Below are positions 43,517 through 51,926 of a stretch of 64,000 nt of DNA, one piece after another; the first letter of the stretch is position 1; each line of letters opens with the position of its first letter. The DNA is taken from positions 558,001 to 622,000 of the forward strand of contig CAVZDP010000002.1 of the NCBI GenBank assembly GCA_963774075.1. The letters run 5' to 3'. The translations under genes were made by a program, and so were the position numbers. The notes under the pieces are model-generated. The model was not told the origin of the DNA and did no database searches. It saw only the letters and a list, made by a program, of their open reading frames with translations. This DNA is from JBBQNR01 sp963774075 (GTDB taxonomy: Bacteria > Actinomycetota > Thermoleophilia > Solirubrobacterales > JBBDJG01).

Positions 43517-45277
43517 TTAGGCGGCCGCGAGCACCGGCTCGTCGATCGGGCCCGGCATCAACTCGCCGGCCGGCGGAACGTCCACCCCGATCACCGCCAT
43601 GCGGCGCTTGAGGGCCCTGTATGCGTAGCCGTACAGCTCTTTGGACGTATACGAGTAGCTCACGAAGTCGCTCGGGTCGTCCGCGTACGGCGGCACGAAC
43701 ACCTTGCACGCCTCCGGGACCAGCTCGACGATCCTGCGCTCGACGAGCTCCCGGTAGCGCGGCTCCTCGCGGCAGGCGTCGCGCAGGAACCGCACACCGA
43801 AGGCGATGTGGCGATGCTCGTCCTGCTCGACCAGCGAGAACCCCTTCGTGAATCCCGGGTAGAGGCCGTGATCGATCATGTACTTGAGGATGAAGTGCTG
43901 GCCCGTCATGGCGAGGACGCCCTCGATCACCATGTGGTAGACGACGATGCCCTCGACGAAGAGGTCGAAGTCGTCGGGCCGCGCCTGGATCTGGCGCGCG
44001 ATGCCGCGCAGCGAGTCGTCGAATACGTGGCGCCACGGTGGCAGCATGCGCTCCTCCATCGCGTGGATGCGCCCGCGCAGATCCTCCGGCTCGAGCGCGA
44101 GCACCTCCGCCATGAAACGGTCGAAGAACGCAGCGTGGCGCGACTCGTCCACGAGCTGTGTGGCGAGGAACACCTCTATCTCGCCCGAGGGAGCCGCAAG
44201 CACGAAGGGCGCCAGGTCAGCCGCAACGCGCTCCTCCCCTATGTAGAAGCTGGCGGTGGACCAGATCGTCTCGGCCTGCGACTCGGTCGGCGTCGCCAGC
44301 CACTGCCGCTTGTCCTCGCTGAAGTCGATCTCGTGCGCCTTCCAGTTCTGGCGCTCCCAGAGCGCGTACAGCTCCTCGTAGGTGAGGAGGTCGGCGCCTT
44401 TCTTGCGCCGCCCGCCCTCGGCCTCGTGGGCGGGGTCGCCCTGTCCGGGTCCGGTGCCGTTGGCGCGGGAGCCCCAGGTCGCGCGGCGCTCCTGCACCTC
44501 GCGCTGGTGCGCCTCTCTCTGGAGCTCGCGCTCGTCGCGGCCTTCCGAGCGCTCGATCCAGCGCCCCATCAGGGTGATCGGATAGAGATCACCCTCGACC
44601 GCAGTCAAGGCCTTCTGCATCGCCTGGTTGGGCGTCATGTCGCCGCGCAGCACGGCCAGCCATGTCCCGTGCGAAAGCACCACGCCGGCGTCGGCGCCGC
44701 CATCCGGCGCCTCGGTCGCGAGCGATATCTCGCCGTCGTTCACCTTCACGAACCAGGTACCGCCCGCGCCCGTCTCGTCGGGAGTGATCTCGTACTTGAC
44801 GGTGAAGCGATGACCGCTCGTCCACTCCGGCTCGATCGCGTAGGGCAGCGCGCGGTAGAGGAGGTCTGGGTCCGGCCGGCCCGAGCGGGCGATGTCGCGC
44901 ATGGAGAGGTCTCCCGCGAGCTTTCGCAGCTTGAGGGCGCGCCGGCGCTTGCCGCGGATGCGGATGCGCCCGCTCAACATCATTCGCAGCGGGCTGGCGC
45001 CTGCCGCCAGCCTTGCGAAGGTCGCGGCGTCCGAGTGCAGCTCGAAGTCCACATGGCCGTTGGCGCCGTCCAGGACCGGCTCGACGGTCGCGCTGCCATC
45101 CGCAATCGAGACGTGGTAGGTGCCGGCGTCGGCCAGCGCGAGCGTGTAGTCGAGTCGACCGTCCATCTGGGCGGCGGCAGCCGGAAGCGCCTGGACGAGC
45201 AGGCGTGCGGCCAGCTCGGGCTCCCGGTCGGCCATCCGGATCAGAGACTTCATGCCGTTCGTCGCGCTGTCAGCCAT
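43517..45277 (-). CDS. double SCP2 domain fused to an R2-like ligand-binding oxidase
   Basis: A 586-residue fusion. Residues ~20-125 and ~130-245 are two SCP2-type sterol/lipid-binding domains (PLRMMLSGRIRIRGKRRRAL; GDMTPNQAMQKALTAVEGDL). A charged linker spans ~245-295. Residues ~300-560 are a ferritin-like R2 domain with the metal set E348, E378-x-x-H381, E452 and E487-x-x-H490. V351 (E348+3) and Y447 (E452-5) match the positions of the valine-tyrosine ether cross-link of R2lox (Rv0233-type Mn/Fe oxidases). R2lox proteins bind a long-chain lipid near the metal site, so the SCP2 domains may deliver it. No ribonucleotide-reductase partner is nearby. It heads the minus-strand unit ending at 40309. 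Confidence 0.85.
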   Translation of the reverse strand: MADSATNGMKSLIRMADREPELAARLLVQALPAAAAQMDGRLDYTLALADAGTYHVSIADGSATVEPVLDGANGHVDFELHSDAATFARLAAGASPLRMMLSGRIRIRGKRRRALKLRKLAGDLSMRDIARSGRPDPDLLYRALPYAIEPEWTSGHRFTVKYEITPDETGAGGTWFVKVNDGEISLATEAPDGGADAGVVLSHGTWLAVLRGDMTPNQAMQKALTAVEGDLYPITLMGRWIERSEGRDERELQREAHQREVQERRATWGSRANGTGPGQGDPAHEAEGGRRKKGADLLTYEELYALWERQNWKAHEIDFSEDKRQWLATPTESQAETIWSTASFYIGEERVAADLAPFVLAAPSGEIEVFLATQLVDESRHAAFFDRFMAEVLALEPEDLRGRIHAMEERMLPPWRHVFDDSLRGIARQIQARPDDFDLFVEGIVVYHMVIEGVLAMTGQHFILKYMIDHGLYPGFTKGFSLVEQDEHRHIAFGVRFLRDACREEPRYRELVERRIVELVPEACKVFVPPYADDPSDFVSYSYTSKELYGYAYRALKRRMAVIGVDVPPAGELMPGPIDEPVLAAA

Positions 45278-45340
45278 CCTGCCTCACCAATCCTCTCGTC
45301 CGAAGTGCTCGAGTCCCGCGCAGGTCACATGGTGACGCCA

Positions 45341-46003
45341 TCAGCCCGGCTCCGTCGCCGGCGGCTCCAGTATGCGGACCTCCACCGGCGCCAGCTCGGC
45401 GAACCGCTCGGCGTCCGCACGAGTCCCGATCACCGCGCCCCAGTGCATCGGAATCGCAATCCCGGGCTCGATGCGGCGGGCGGCCTCCGCCGCCTCGACC
45501 GCGGTCATCACGTAGGTGCCGCTCACCGGCAAGAGCGCGACGTCGACGCCGCTCGCACGATCCATCTCGGGAATCACGTCCGTATCTCCTGAATGGTAGA
45601 ACCGCCGGCCCCCGAATGTGATCACGTAGCCCACCCACCCCAACTCCCTCGGATGGAACGGCTTGCCGTCGCTACCGAGCTTGTTCGTGTTGTAGGCGGC
45701 CACCGCAACGACGTCGATGCCGTCCAGCTCGAGTGACTCCCCAGGTGAGATCGCGTGTGCCCTGCCGCGCACCTGCTCGGTGACGGAAGGAGGGCCGACC
45801 ACGTGCGTGTGGCGCGCGGCGAGCCGCTCGATGTCGTCCGGCGAGAAGTGGTCGAAGTGATCGTGCGTGACGAGGATCACGTCGGCATCCGGTCCTTCGG
45901 GGGCGCGATAGGGATCGACGTAGACGGCCTTGCCACGGCCCGTCAGCCGGAAGCCCGCGTGCCCGAGCCACTGCACGGTCTGCTCGAGGCGGTCGAAGTG
46001 CAC
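45341..46003 (-). CDS. UlaG-like MBL-fold metal-dependent hydrolase
   Basis: A 220-residue protein of the small UlaG/YtkL-like group. The metal motif HxHxDH is intact in LVTHDHFDHFSPDDI, followed by the aspartate in FYHSGDTDVIPEM and the late histidine in AIPMHWGAVIGTR. The opening WLGHAGFRL is typical. The family includes lactonases and phosphodiesterases; the substrate is unknown. The GTG at 46003 begins HFDRLEQTVQWLGHAGF. It is followed by the R2lox gene 63 bp downstream and could belong to the same transcript. Confidence 0.88.
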   Translation of the reverse strand: MHFDRLEQTVQWLGHAGFRLTGRGKAVYVDPYRAPEGPDADVILVTHDHFDHFSPDDIERLAARHTHVVGPPSVTEQVRGRAHAISPGESLELDGIDVVAVAAYNTNKLGSDGKPFHPRELGWVGYVITFGGRRFYHSGDTDVIPEMDRASGVDVALLPVSGTYVMTAVEAAEAARRIEPGIAIPMHWGAVIGTRADAERFAELAPVEVRILEPPATEPG

Positions 46004-46112
46004 GACGTTATTTTGAGGTGGCCGTAGGCCGACTCACTGGACTTTAGATGTCCGGCAAAGCCGGCTCGATATATCGTCTCTCTCCACCCAACAAGCATTG
46101 CAAGGAGCCGCC

Positions 46113-46910
46113 ATGCCCTACGAGACCGTGGACCTGAGGATCGAGGACGGAGTCGCGGAGGTGACGCTCAACCGCCCCGAGCGCCTCAACGCCTGGAACC
46201 AGCAGTTCGGGGACGAGCTTCGCAGCGCGCTGCTCGAGGACTGCGCCGACGACTCGGTTCGCTCCGTGCTGATCACCGGCGCGGGGCGCGGCTTCTCCTC
46301 GGGCGCCGACCTGAAGGACATGCTCGAGCAGGCGGTGTCGGGCGAGCCGGCGCCGGACGTCGGCGACCTTCTGCGAAACCGCTATCACCCCATCATCGTC
46401 GGCATCCGCACGCTGCCGAAGCCGGTGGTCGCCGCGGTGAACGGCCCCGCCGTCGGAATCGGCTGCTCTCTCGCGCTCGCGTGCGACCTGATCTGGGCCG
46501 CCGAGTCTGCGATCTTCGGCCTCGCCTTCGTCAACATCGGCCTGGTCCCCGACGGAGGCTCCACCTTCCTCGTGCCCGCGGCGGTCGGGAAGGCCCGGGC
46601 GCTCGAGATGGCGCTGCTGGGGGACCCCGTCAGCGCCGCCGAGGCCAACTCCTGGGGCCTGATCAACCGGGTGGTGCCGGACGCCAGGCTCATGGACGAC
46701 GCGCGCGACCTGGCCCGGAAGCTGGCATCGGGGCCCACCCTCTCCTATGCCAACTCCAAGCGGGCGCTCAACAACAGCGTGCTGAAGAACATGGAGGAGC
46801 AGCTGGAGCTGGAGGCCCAGATCCAGTCGGAGATGACCCATACCGCCGACTTCGGCGAGGGGGTGCAGGCATTCGTGGAGAAGCGAGAGGCCCGATTCCA
46901 GGGCGCCTGA
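46113..46910 (+). CDS. enoyl-CoA hydratase/isomerase family protein
   Basis: A 265-residue crotonase-fold protein. Oxyanion segment SSGADLKDMLEQA; the second region reads GPAVGIGCSLALACD and AFVNIGLVPDGGSTFLVPAA. Both usual catalytic glutamates are replaced (Ser in GCSLA, Val in FVNIGL), as in PaaG-like isomerases that keep one Asp (here LVPDGGS). An isomerase role is therefore likelier than hydration. AAGGAG 5 nt before the ATG at 46113 decides the start. It lies just upstream of the oxidase cluster, which has its own promoter. Confidence 0.88.
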   Translation: MPYETVDLRIEDGVAEVTLNRPERLNAWNQQFGDELRSALLEDCADDSVRSVLITGAGRGFSSGADLKDMLEQAVSGEPAPDVGDLLRNRYHPIIVGIRTLPKPVVAAVNGPAVGIGCSLALACDLIWAAESAIFGLAFVNIGLVPDGGSTFLVPAAVGKARALEMALLGDPVSAAEANSWGLINRVVPDARLMDDARDLARKLASGPTLSYANSKRALNNSVLKNMEEQLELEAQIQSEMTHTADFGEGVQAFVEKREARFQGA

Positions 46911-46937
46911 CTCGCTTCTCCAGACAGACCGGGGATA

Positions 46938-46943
46938 TAGAAT
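46938..46943 (+). promoter_or_regulatory. -10-like hexamer TAGAAT of the cytochrome oxidase cluster
   Basis: It ends 9 nt before the ATG of subunit II at 46953. There is no Shine-Dalgarno sequence. Confidence 0.5.
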
Positions 46944-46952
46944 CGCCGGCCG

Positions 46953-47828
46953 ATGTGGCCCTCCACCCATCCCGGTAAGTCGCGCCTCCCCCTCTTCGCC
47001 GTGGCCGTGGCCGTGGCCTTGGCCGCCGGCCTCGTGTTCGTGGCCGCTGCGGGCGCCGATGCGATCTCACCCGAGGCGGGCCCAACCGAGAACGCGGTCA
47101 AGATCGACACGCTCTACAAGATCGTGTTCTTCGTCGGCCTGGGCGTCATCTTTCTCGTCTGGGGCGTTCTGGCCTACTCGCTGGTCCGCTTCCGTGCGAG
47201 CCGGGAGCGCAGGCCGCCGCAGATCCGCGGGAACACCGCGCTCGAGCTGGGCTGGACGATCGGCGCCAGCACGCTGGCCCTCGCGGTCGGCATCGTGGCC
47301 ATCTTCTACCTCAACGACATACGGGACCCGCTCCCCTCGGGCCCCGCGGAGCTCGCGGAGGTGCGCGGCCAGAACGCCGCGATCAACCAGCCGGCTCCGC
47401 CGGGAGGCGACGCGCTCGCAATCAAGGTGGCCGGACAGCAGTACCTGTGGCGCTACCAGTATCCCAACGGCGCCGTGTCCTTCCACGACATGATCGTGCC
47501 CAAGGACACCACGGTCACGCTCGACATCACTTCCAACGACGTCGCGCACAGTTGGTGGATCCCCAAGCTCGGCGGCAAGCTCGACGCCATTCGCGGGCTC
47601 ACCAACGAGACCTGGTTCAAGGCGACGCAGACCGGGACCTTCGATGGTCGGTGCGGCGAGTACTGCGGCACCAACCACGCCTACATGTCGGCGCGCGTGA
47701 TCGTCGTCGAGCCGGACGAGTACGAGCGCTGGGTCGACGAGCAGAAGCGCTTGATCGACGAGTCGCGTGAGGTCGTTCAAGAGCAGCGCAAGCAGTTCCA
47801 GGAGCAACCCTCCGAGGGAGGTAGTTAG
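46953..47828 (+). CDS. ctaC: cytochrome c oxidase subunit II
   Basis: A 291-residue subunit with a signal/anchor segment, two transmembrane helices (residues ~52-80 and ~98-120) and an outer cupredoxin domain. All binuclear CuA ligands are present: H199 in VAHSWWIP, C234, E236, C238, H242 and M245 in RCGEYCGTNHAYM. It receives electrons from cytochrome c. No heme-c extension is fused. It starts the cluster II-I-CtaA-CtaB; the ctaD start is 5 bp after the stop. Confidence 0.95.
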   Translation: MWPSTHPGKSRLPLFAVAVAVALAAGLVFVAAAGADAISPEAGPTENAVKIDTLYKIVFFVGLGVIFLVWGVLAYSLVRFRASRERRPPQIRGNTALELGWTIGASTLALAVGIVAIFYLNDIRDPLPSGPAELAEVRGQNAAINQPAPPGGDALAIKVAGQQYLWRYQYPNGAVSFHDMIVPKDTTVTLDITSNDVAHSWWIPKLGGKLDAIRGLTNETWFKATQTGTFDGRCGEYCGTNHAYMSARVIVVEPDEYERWVDEQKRLIDESREVVQEQRKQFQEQPSEGGS

Positions 47829-47833
47829 AGCTA

Positions 47834-49540
47834 GTGGCGACGCCCGAGTACGCAGCCGGACCGATAACGGCGCCGCGGCCCGAGATCTCGATTCGGGCGT
47901 TTCCCGAGCGGCGGGCTTCGTGGATCGAGTGGATCACGACCACCGACCACAAGAAGATCGGGATCCTCTACCTGTTCACGACCGCGTTCTTCTTCCTGGT
48001 CGGCGGCGTCGAGGCGCTGTTGATGCGCATACAGCTCGGCTCAGCGGACAGCACGTTCCTCGACCCGACGACCTACAACCAGCTCTTCACGATGCACGGG
48101 ACGACGATGATCTTCATGGTCATCGTGCCGATCTTCGCCGGCTTCGCGAACTACCTGGTGCCGCTCATGATCGGCGCCCGGGACATGGCGTTCCCGCGCT
48201 TGAACATGCTGTCGTGGTGGCTGCTCGTGTTTGGCGGGATCGTGCTGTACGCGAGCATGTTCTTCTCGGCGCCCGACGCGGGCTGGACCGCCTATGCGCC
48301 ACTGTCGGACGACGCGTTCCTGCCGAAGAAGGGCATCGACGCCTGGATCCTGTCGCTGCACCTGATCGGCATCTCGGCGATCCTCACCGCGATCAACTTC
48401 ATCGTCACGATCCACAACATGCGGGCTCCGGGCATGTCGCTCAGCCGCATGCCGCTGTTCGTGTGGTCGATCCTGGTCTATGCCTACCTGATCGTGATGG
48501 TGATCTCGTCGTTCGCCGCAGCGCTGGCGATGCTGCTCGTCGACCGCAACTTCGACGGCACCTTCTTCGACCCGACGCAGGGAGGCGCGCCGCTCCTGTG
48601 GCAGCACCTGTTCTGGTTCATGGGGCACCCCGAGGTCTACATCATGGTGCTGCCCGCGTTCGGCATCTTGAGCGAGGTGATCCCCGTCTTCGCCCGCAAG
48701 CCGATCTTCGGTTACAAGGCGATGGCGACGGCGATGGCCGCGATCGCCCTGGTGTCGGTCTTCGTGTGGGGGCACCACATGTTCGCCACGCCCCTCTCGA
48801 TCGCCGTGCTGATCTTCTTCATGCTGTCGTCGCTCGCGGTCGCAGTGCCCACCGGGATCAAGATCTTCAACTGGCTGGCGACGCTGTGGCGCGGAAGCAT
48901 CGAGTTCCGCGTGCCGATGCTGTTCTGTCTCGGCTTCATCGCCCAGTTCGTGGTGGGCGGTGTGACCGGCGTGATACTGGCCATCTTCCCCGTCGACTGG
49001 CAGCTGACCGACACCTACTTCGTCGTCGCGCACATGCACCACGTGCTGTTCGGTGGAGTGGCCTTCGGGATCGCGGCCGGTATCTACTACTGGTTCCCGA
49101 AGATGACGGGGCGGATGCTTTCGGACGGGCTCGGGAAGCTGTCCTTCTGGCTGATGGTGATCGGGTTCAACCTCAGCTTCCTGCCGCAGTACTCGGCGGG
49201 CATGTCGGGCATGCCGCGCCGGATCGTGGAGTACTCCTCCGAGATGGGGGTCGAGGGCTACAACCTCGCTTCCACGATCGGCTCGTTCGTCCTCGCCGCG
49301 GGCGTGCTCGTGACGGTGATGAACGTCTTCTGGGCCGTGCGCAACGGCCGTCCGTCGGGACCCGATCCCTGGCGGGCGAACACGCTCGAGTGGTTCACGA
49401 CCTCCCCCCCGCCGGAGCACAACTTCGACTCGATTCCCGTCATCCGCAGCGCCGAGCCGATGAAGGACATCCGGCGCCGGGCAGAGGGGCACCAAGAGCG
49501 CATGGCGGGCGAGCAGCGAGCCCCGGCGCCGGTGACGTAG
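47834..49540 (+). CDS. ctaD: cytochrome c oxidase subunit I (aa3 type)
   Basis: A 568-residue heme-copper oxidase core with twelve predicted helices. The low-spin heme histidine lies in FTMHGTTMIF. CuB ligands are in MGHPEVYIMVLPAFG (with the cross-linking tyrosine) and WGHHMFATP. The heme a and a3 histidines are in VAHMHHVLFGG. The Glu in GHPEVY marks an A1-type D-channel. It reduces O2 to water and pumps protons. The GTG start lies 5 bp after ctaC. Confidence 0.96.
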   Translation: MATPEYAAGPITAPRPEISIRAFPERRASWIEWITTTDHKKIGILYLFTTAFFFLVGGVEALLMRIQLGSADSTFLDPTTYNQLFTMHGTTMIFMVIVPIFAGFANYLVPLMIGARDMAFPRLNMLSWWLLVFGGIVLYASMFFSAPDAGWTAYAPLSDDAFLPKKGIDAWILSLHLIGISAILTAINFIVTIHNMRAPGMSLSRMPLFVWSILVYAYLIVMVISSFAAALAMLLVDRNFDGTFFDPTQGGAPLLWQHLFWFMGHPEVYIMVLPAFGILSEVIPVFARKPIFGYKAMATAMAAIALVSVFVWGHHMFATPLSIAVLIFFMLSSLAVAVPTGIKIFNWLATLWRGSIEFRVPMLFCLGFIAQFVVGGVTGVILAIFPVDWQLTDTYFVVAHMHHVLFGGVAFGIAAGIYYWFPKMTGRMLSDGLGKLSFWLMVIGFNLSFLPQYSAGMSGMPRRIVEYSSEMGVEGYNLASTIGSFVLAAGVLVTVMNVFWAVRNGRPSGPDPWRANTLEWFTTSPPPEHNFDSIPVIRSAEPMKDIRRRAEGHQERMAGEQRAPAPVT

Positions 49541-49544
49541 GCAG

Positions 49545-50615
49545 TTGCGCTCTCCGAGAACAGCCTCTCATACGAGCCCGGCGCCGAGCGCCGGGTTTCG
49601 CCGTCTGGCCTATGGGTCGATCCTGCTCACGCTGGCGCTCGTGATCGTCGGCGGCATCGTTCGGATCAGCGACTCGGGGCTAGGCTGCGGGCCCGAGGGC
49701 GCCGGCACCGAGGGCTGGCCTCTGTGCGGCGGACGCGTGGTGCCGCTGATCGACACGAACATGATCATCGAGTACTCGCACCGCATCCTGGCCGGCGCGC
49801 TCACGACCGTGATCTTCGCGCTCGCGTACCTGGCGCGCCGCCGCTACCGCGGGAACGGCCGCCTCGTGCGCCTCACGACCGCGGCGTTCGGCCTCGTCCT
49901 CTTCCAGGCGGCGCTCGGCGGTCTAACCGTCGAGAAGGGCCTCGAGGAGGAGCTCGTGGCCGCTCACCTAACGATTGCAATGCTGCAGGTGGCCCTCCTG
50001 ATAGCGATCGCAGGCCTTACCATCTCGCGCGGGCGAGCGACGGCCGCCAAAGCCGACCACCGGCCGGCGTCCCTGCGCGGGTCCCGCGCCGTGAGGGCAC
50101 TCGCCGTCAGTGCCACCGCCGCCGTGCTCGCGACGATCGCCGCCGGCGGCTACATGTCCGCGAGCGAGCTGCACGGCACCTCCGCGAGGGGTCCCGAGGT
50201 CCACTCCGCATGCGGTACCGACTTTCCCAGCTGCGCCGGTGAGTTCATGCCCTTCGGCCGCAGCCGCGAGGTCGACATCCACCTGACGCATCGCGCCTTC
50301 ATGTATCTGGCCTCCGCGCTCGTTCTGGCGTTCGCCGCGACGGTCTTCTGGTTGCGCCGGCGCCGGCCCGGCACCATCGAGCCCGAGCTCGCCGTGGCGG
50401 CAGGCGTGAGCGTGGTCGTGCTCGTGGTGCAGGTGCTGCTCGGCGCATTGAACGTCTGGGTTGGCGAGCGCGAATGGCTGATCGTCGCCCACCTGACAGT
50501 GGGAACGCTGCTCTGGTGCTCTCTTGTCGCAGCGACGCTCGCTGCGCTGCGGACGCACGAGCCGGTCGGCTCTCGCGCGCCGGCGGACGTGAACGTTCAG
50601 GCGGTTCCAGCCTGA
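49545..50615 (+). CDS. ctaA: heme A synthase (COX15/CtaA)
   Basis: A 356-residue membrane protein with eight helices. The four heme-ligand histidines are in IIEYSHRILAG, VAAHLTIAM, LTHRAFMYLA and IVAHLTVGT. Paired cysteines in outer loops (GLGCGPEG...WPLCGG and ACGTDFPSCAGE) are typical of Gram-positive-type CtaA. It oxidises heme O to heme A. The TTG start at 49545 is 4 bp after ctaD and gives the family N-terminus. Its stop shares a base with the ctaB ATG. Confidence 0.93.
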   Translation: MRSPRTASHTSPAPSAGFRRLAYGSILLTLALVIVGGIVRISDSGLGCGPEGAGTEGWPLCGGRVVPLIDTNMIIEYSHRILAGALTTVIFALAYLARRRYRGNGRLVRLTTAAFGLVLFQAALGGLTVEKGLEEELVAAHLTIAMLQVALLIAIAGLTISRGRATAAKADHRPASLRGSRAVRALAVSATAAVLATIAAGGYMSASELHGTSARGPEVHSACGTDFPSCAGEFMPFGRSREVDIHLTHRAFMYLASALVLAFAATVFWLRRRRPGTIEPELAVAAGVSVVVLVVQVLLGALNVWVGEREWLIVAHLTVGTLLWCSLVAATLAALRTHEPVGSRAPADVNVQAVPA

Positions 50616-51529
50616 TGGAAGCTGGAGCACGAGCACGGCGGGCGCCCCTCGGCGTCGCATGGCTGCAGGCGGCGCGTCTGGTCGTCGCCGACTACGTCGC
50701 GCTGACGAAGCCGCGCGTCATCTCGCTGCTGCTCGTCACGACCGTGGCGACGATGTTCGTCGCCGACCGCAGCCCCCGCTTCAGCACGATCCTGCTCACG
50801 ATGCTCGGCGGCTACCTGGCCGCCGGCGGCGCCGGGGCGATCAACCACTACATCGAGCGCGACATCGACGCCAAGATGGCGCGCACCTCACGACGGCCGC
50901 TGCCCTCGGGGCGAATCGAGCCGCGCTCCGCGCTCACGTTCGGAATCGCGCTCGGCGTTCTTTCGTTCGCTCTGTTTGCGCTCGGCGTCAACATGACCGC
51001 CGCGCTGCTCGCGATGGCGGGCCTGCTCGGCTACGTGTTCGTGTACACGATGTGGCTCAAGCCGACCACGACTCAGAACATCGTGATCGGCGGCGCGGCC
51101 GGGGCGGTTCCGCCGCTGGTGGGCTGGGCAGCCGCCGCAGGCGGGCTCGAGGCGTCGGCGTTCTACCTGTTCGCGATCGTCTTCTACTGGACGCCTCCCC
51201 ACTTCTGGGCGCTGGCGCTGGTGATCAAGGAGGACTACGCCCGCACCGGGATCCCCATGCTCCCCGTCGTCGACGGCGAGCCGGAGACGCGGCGCCAGAT
51301 CCTGCTCTACGGCTGGTTGCTGCTGGCGATCACTGCGCTGCCGCTCGCCGGGGGCCTCTTCGGCCCCGTGTACGGCATCGCCGCCCTGGGGCTGGGAGGC
51401 GTCTTCCTGTGGCTTTGCCTACGCCTCCACCGACGCGCTGATCGCCGGTCCGCCCTGGTCCTGTTCCACTACTCGCTCGCCTACCTCGCGCTGCTCTTCT
51501 GCGCGATGGCGGTGGACTCGCTGGTGTGA
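50615..51529 (+). CDS. ctaB: protoheme IX farnesyltransferase (heme O synthase)
   Basis: A 304-residue UbiA-type prenyltransferase with about nine helices. The first Asp-rich motif is NHYIERDIDAKMARTSRRP and the second is KEDYARTGIPMLPVV. WLKPTTTQNIVIGGAAGAVP and FYWTPPHFWALAL are diagnostic of CtaB. It makes heme O from heme B and farnesyl diphosphate. The ATG at 50615 overlaps the ctaA stop (TGATG), indicating translational coupling and ruling out the longer frame. Confidence 0.95.
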   Translation: MEAGARARRAPLGVAWLQAARLVVADYVALTKPRVISLLLVTTVATMFVADRSPRFSTILLTMLGGYLAAGGAGAINHYIERDIDAKMARTSRRPLPSGRIEPRSALTFGIALGVLSFALFALGVNMTAALLAMAGLLGYVFVYTMWLKPTTTQNIVIGGAAGAVPPLVGWAAAAGGLEASAFYLFAIVFYWTPPHFWALALVIKEDYARTGIPMLPVVDGEPETRRQILLYGWLLLAITALPLAGGLFGPVYGIAALGLGGVFLWLCLRLHRRADRRSALVLFHYSLAYLALLFCAMAVDSLV

Positions 51530-51540
51530 GGAGCCCGCGC

Positions 51541-51546
51541 TAGGAT
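51541..51546 (+). promoter_or_regulatory. -10-like hexamer TAGGAT before the 36-residue gene
   Basis: It ends 9 nt before the ATG at 51556 and suggests the two small oxidase-associated genes can be transcribed separately from ctaB. Confidence 0.4.
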
Positions 51547-51555
51547 CTCGGACCC

Positions 51556-51666
51556 ATGGACCGCAAGCTTGCCCGCAAGAACATCGTCACCGGCTTCGTC
51601 GTCACCGCCGTCGCGGTTGTGATGTTCGGGCTGACGTTTCTCGCGGCGTCCACCTACATCAACTGA
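51556..51666 (+). CDS. 36-residue single-helix membrane protein, probable oxidase-associated subunit
   Basis: A very short gene: four basic residues, then one transmembrane helix (VTGFVVTAVAVVMFGLTFLA) and a short outer tail ending STYIN. Its place directly after ctaB and 2 bp before another small membrane gene suggests a minor cytochrome oxidase subunit or assembly factor. The family is not recognised; the call is from context. Codon use and placement support a real gene. Confidence 0.7.
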   Translation: MDRKLARKNIVTGFVVTAVAVVMFGLTFLAASTYIN

Positions 51667-51668
51667 GG

Positions 51669-51893
51669 ATGGCTGGGAACCGGCACCCCGACGGCGCTCG
51701 CGAGCAGATCCACGTCCCGGGTCCCTCGCTGGTCCCACTCGTGACTGCGGTAGGCATCACCCTCGCGCTTCTCGGGTTGATCACGACCTGGTGGTTCGTC
51801 GCCGCGGGGATCGCCATCGTCGTGCTGGCGGTCGGACGCTGGATCCGCGACGTCCGCGAGGACATCGCGAGCCTGCCGACCGAGCGGCACTAG
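51669..51893 (+). CDS. small two-helix membrane protein, oxidase subunit IV-like
   Basis: A 74-residue protein with two adjoining helices (LVPLVTAVGITLALLGLITT and WWFVAAGIAIVVLAVGRWI) and a charged C-terminal tail. Size, topology and position resemble the small subunit IV (CtaF-type) of actinobacterial aa3 oxidases, but similarity by eye is modest. It starts 2 bp after the 36-residue gene. No subunit III gene is found in this window. Confidence 0.72.
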   Translation: MAGNRHPDGAREQIHVPGPSLVPLVTAVGITLALLGLITTWWFVAAGIAIVVLAVGRWIRDVREDIASLPTERH

Positions 51894-51926
51894 GCCGCTG
51901 GCCGCCGGCGGGCCGGCAAGCGCTTA

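Noticed and set aside
43394..45592. Plus-strand frame of about 730 codons opposite the SCP2-R2lox gene
   Set aside because: Low-complexity Arg/Leu/Val/His content with no domain. The minus strand has a complete metal-ligand set.
48041..49495. Long open frame antisense to ctaD (about 484 codons), rich in Arg, His, Asp and Gln
   Set aside because: It mirrors the codon bias of the strongly conserved ctaD gene, has low-complexity charged content and no recognisable domain.
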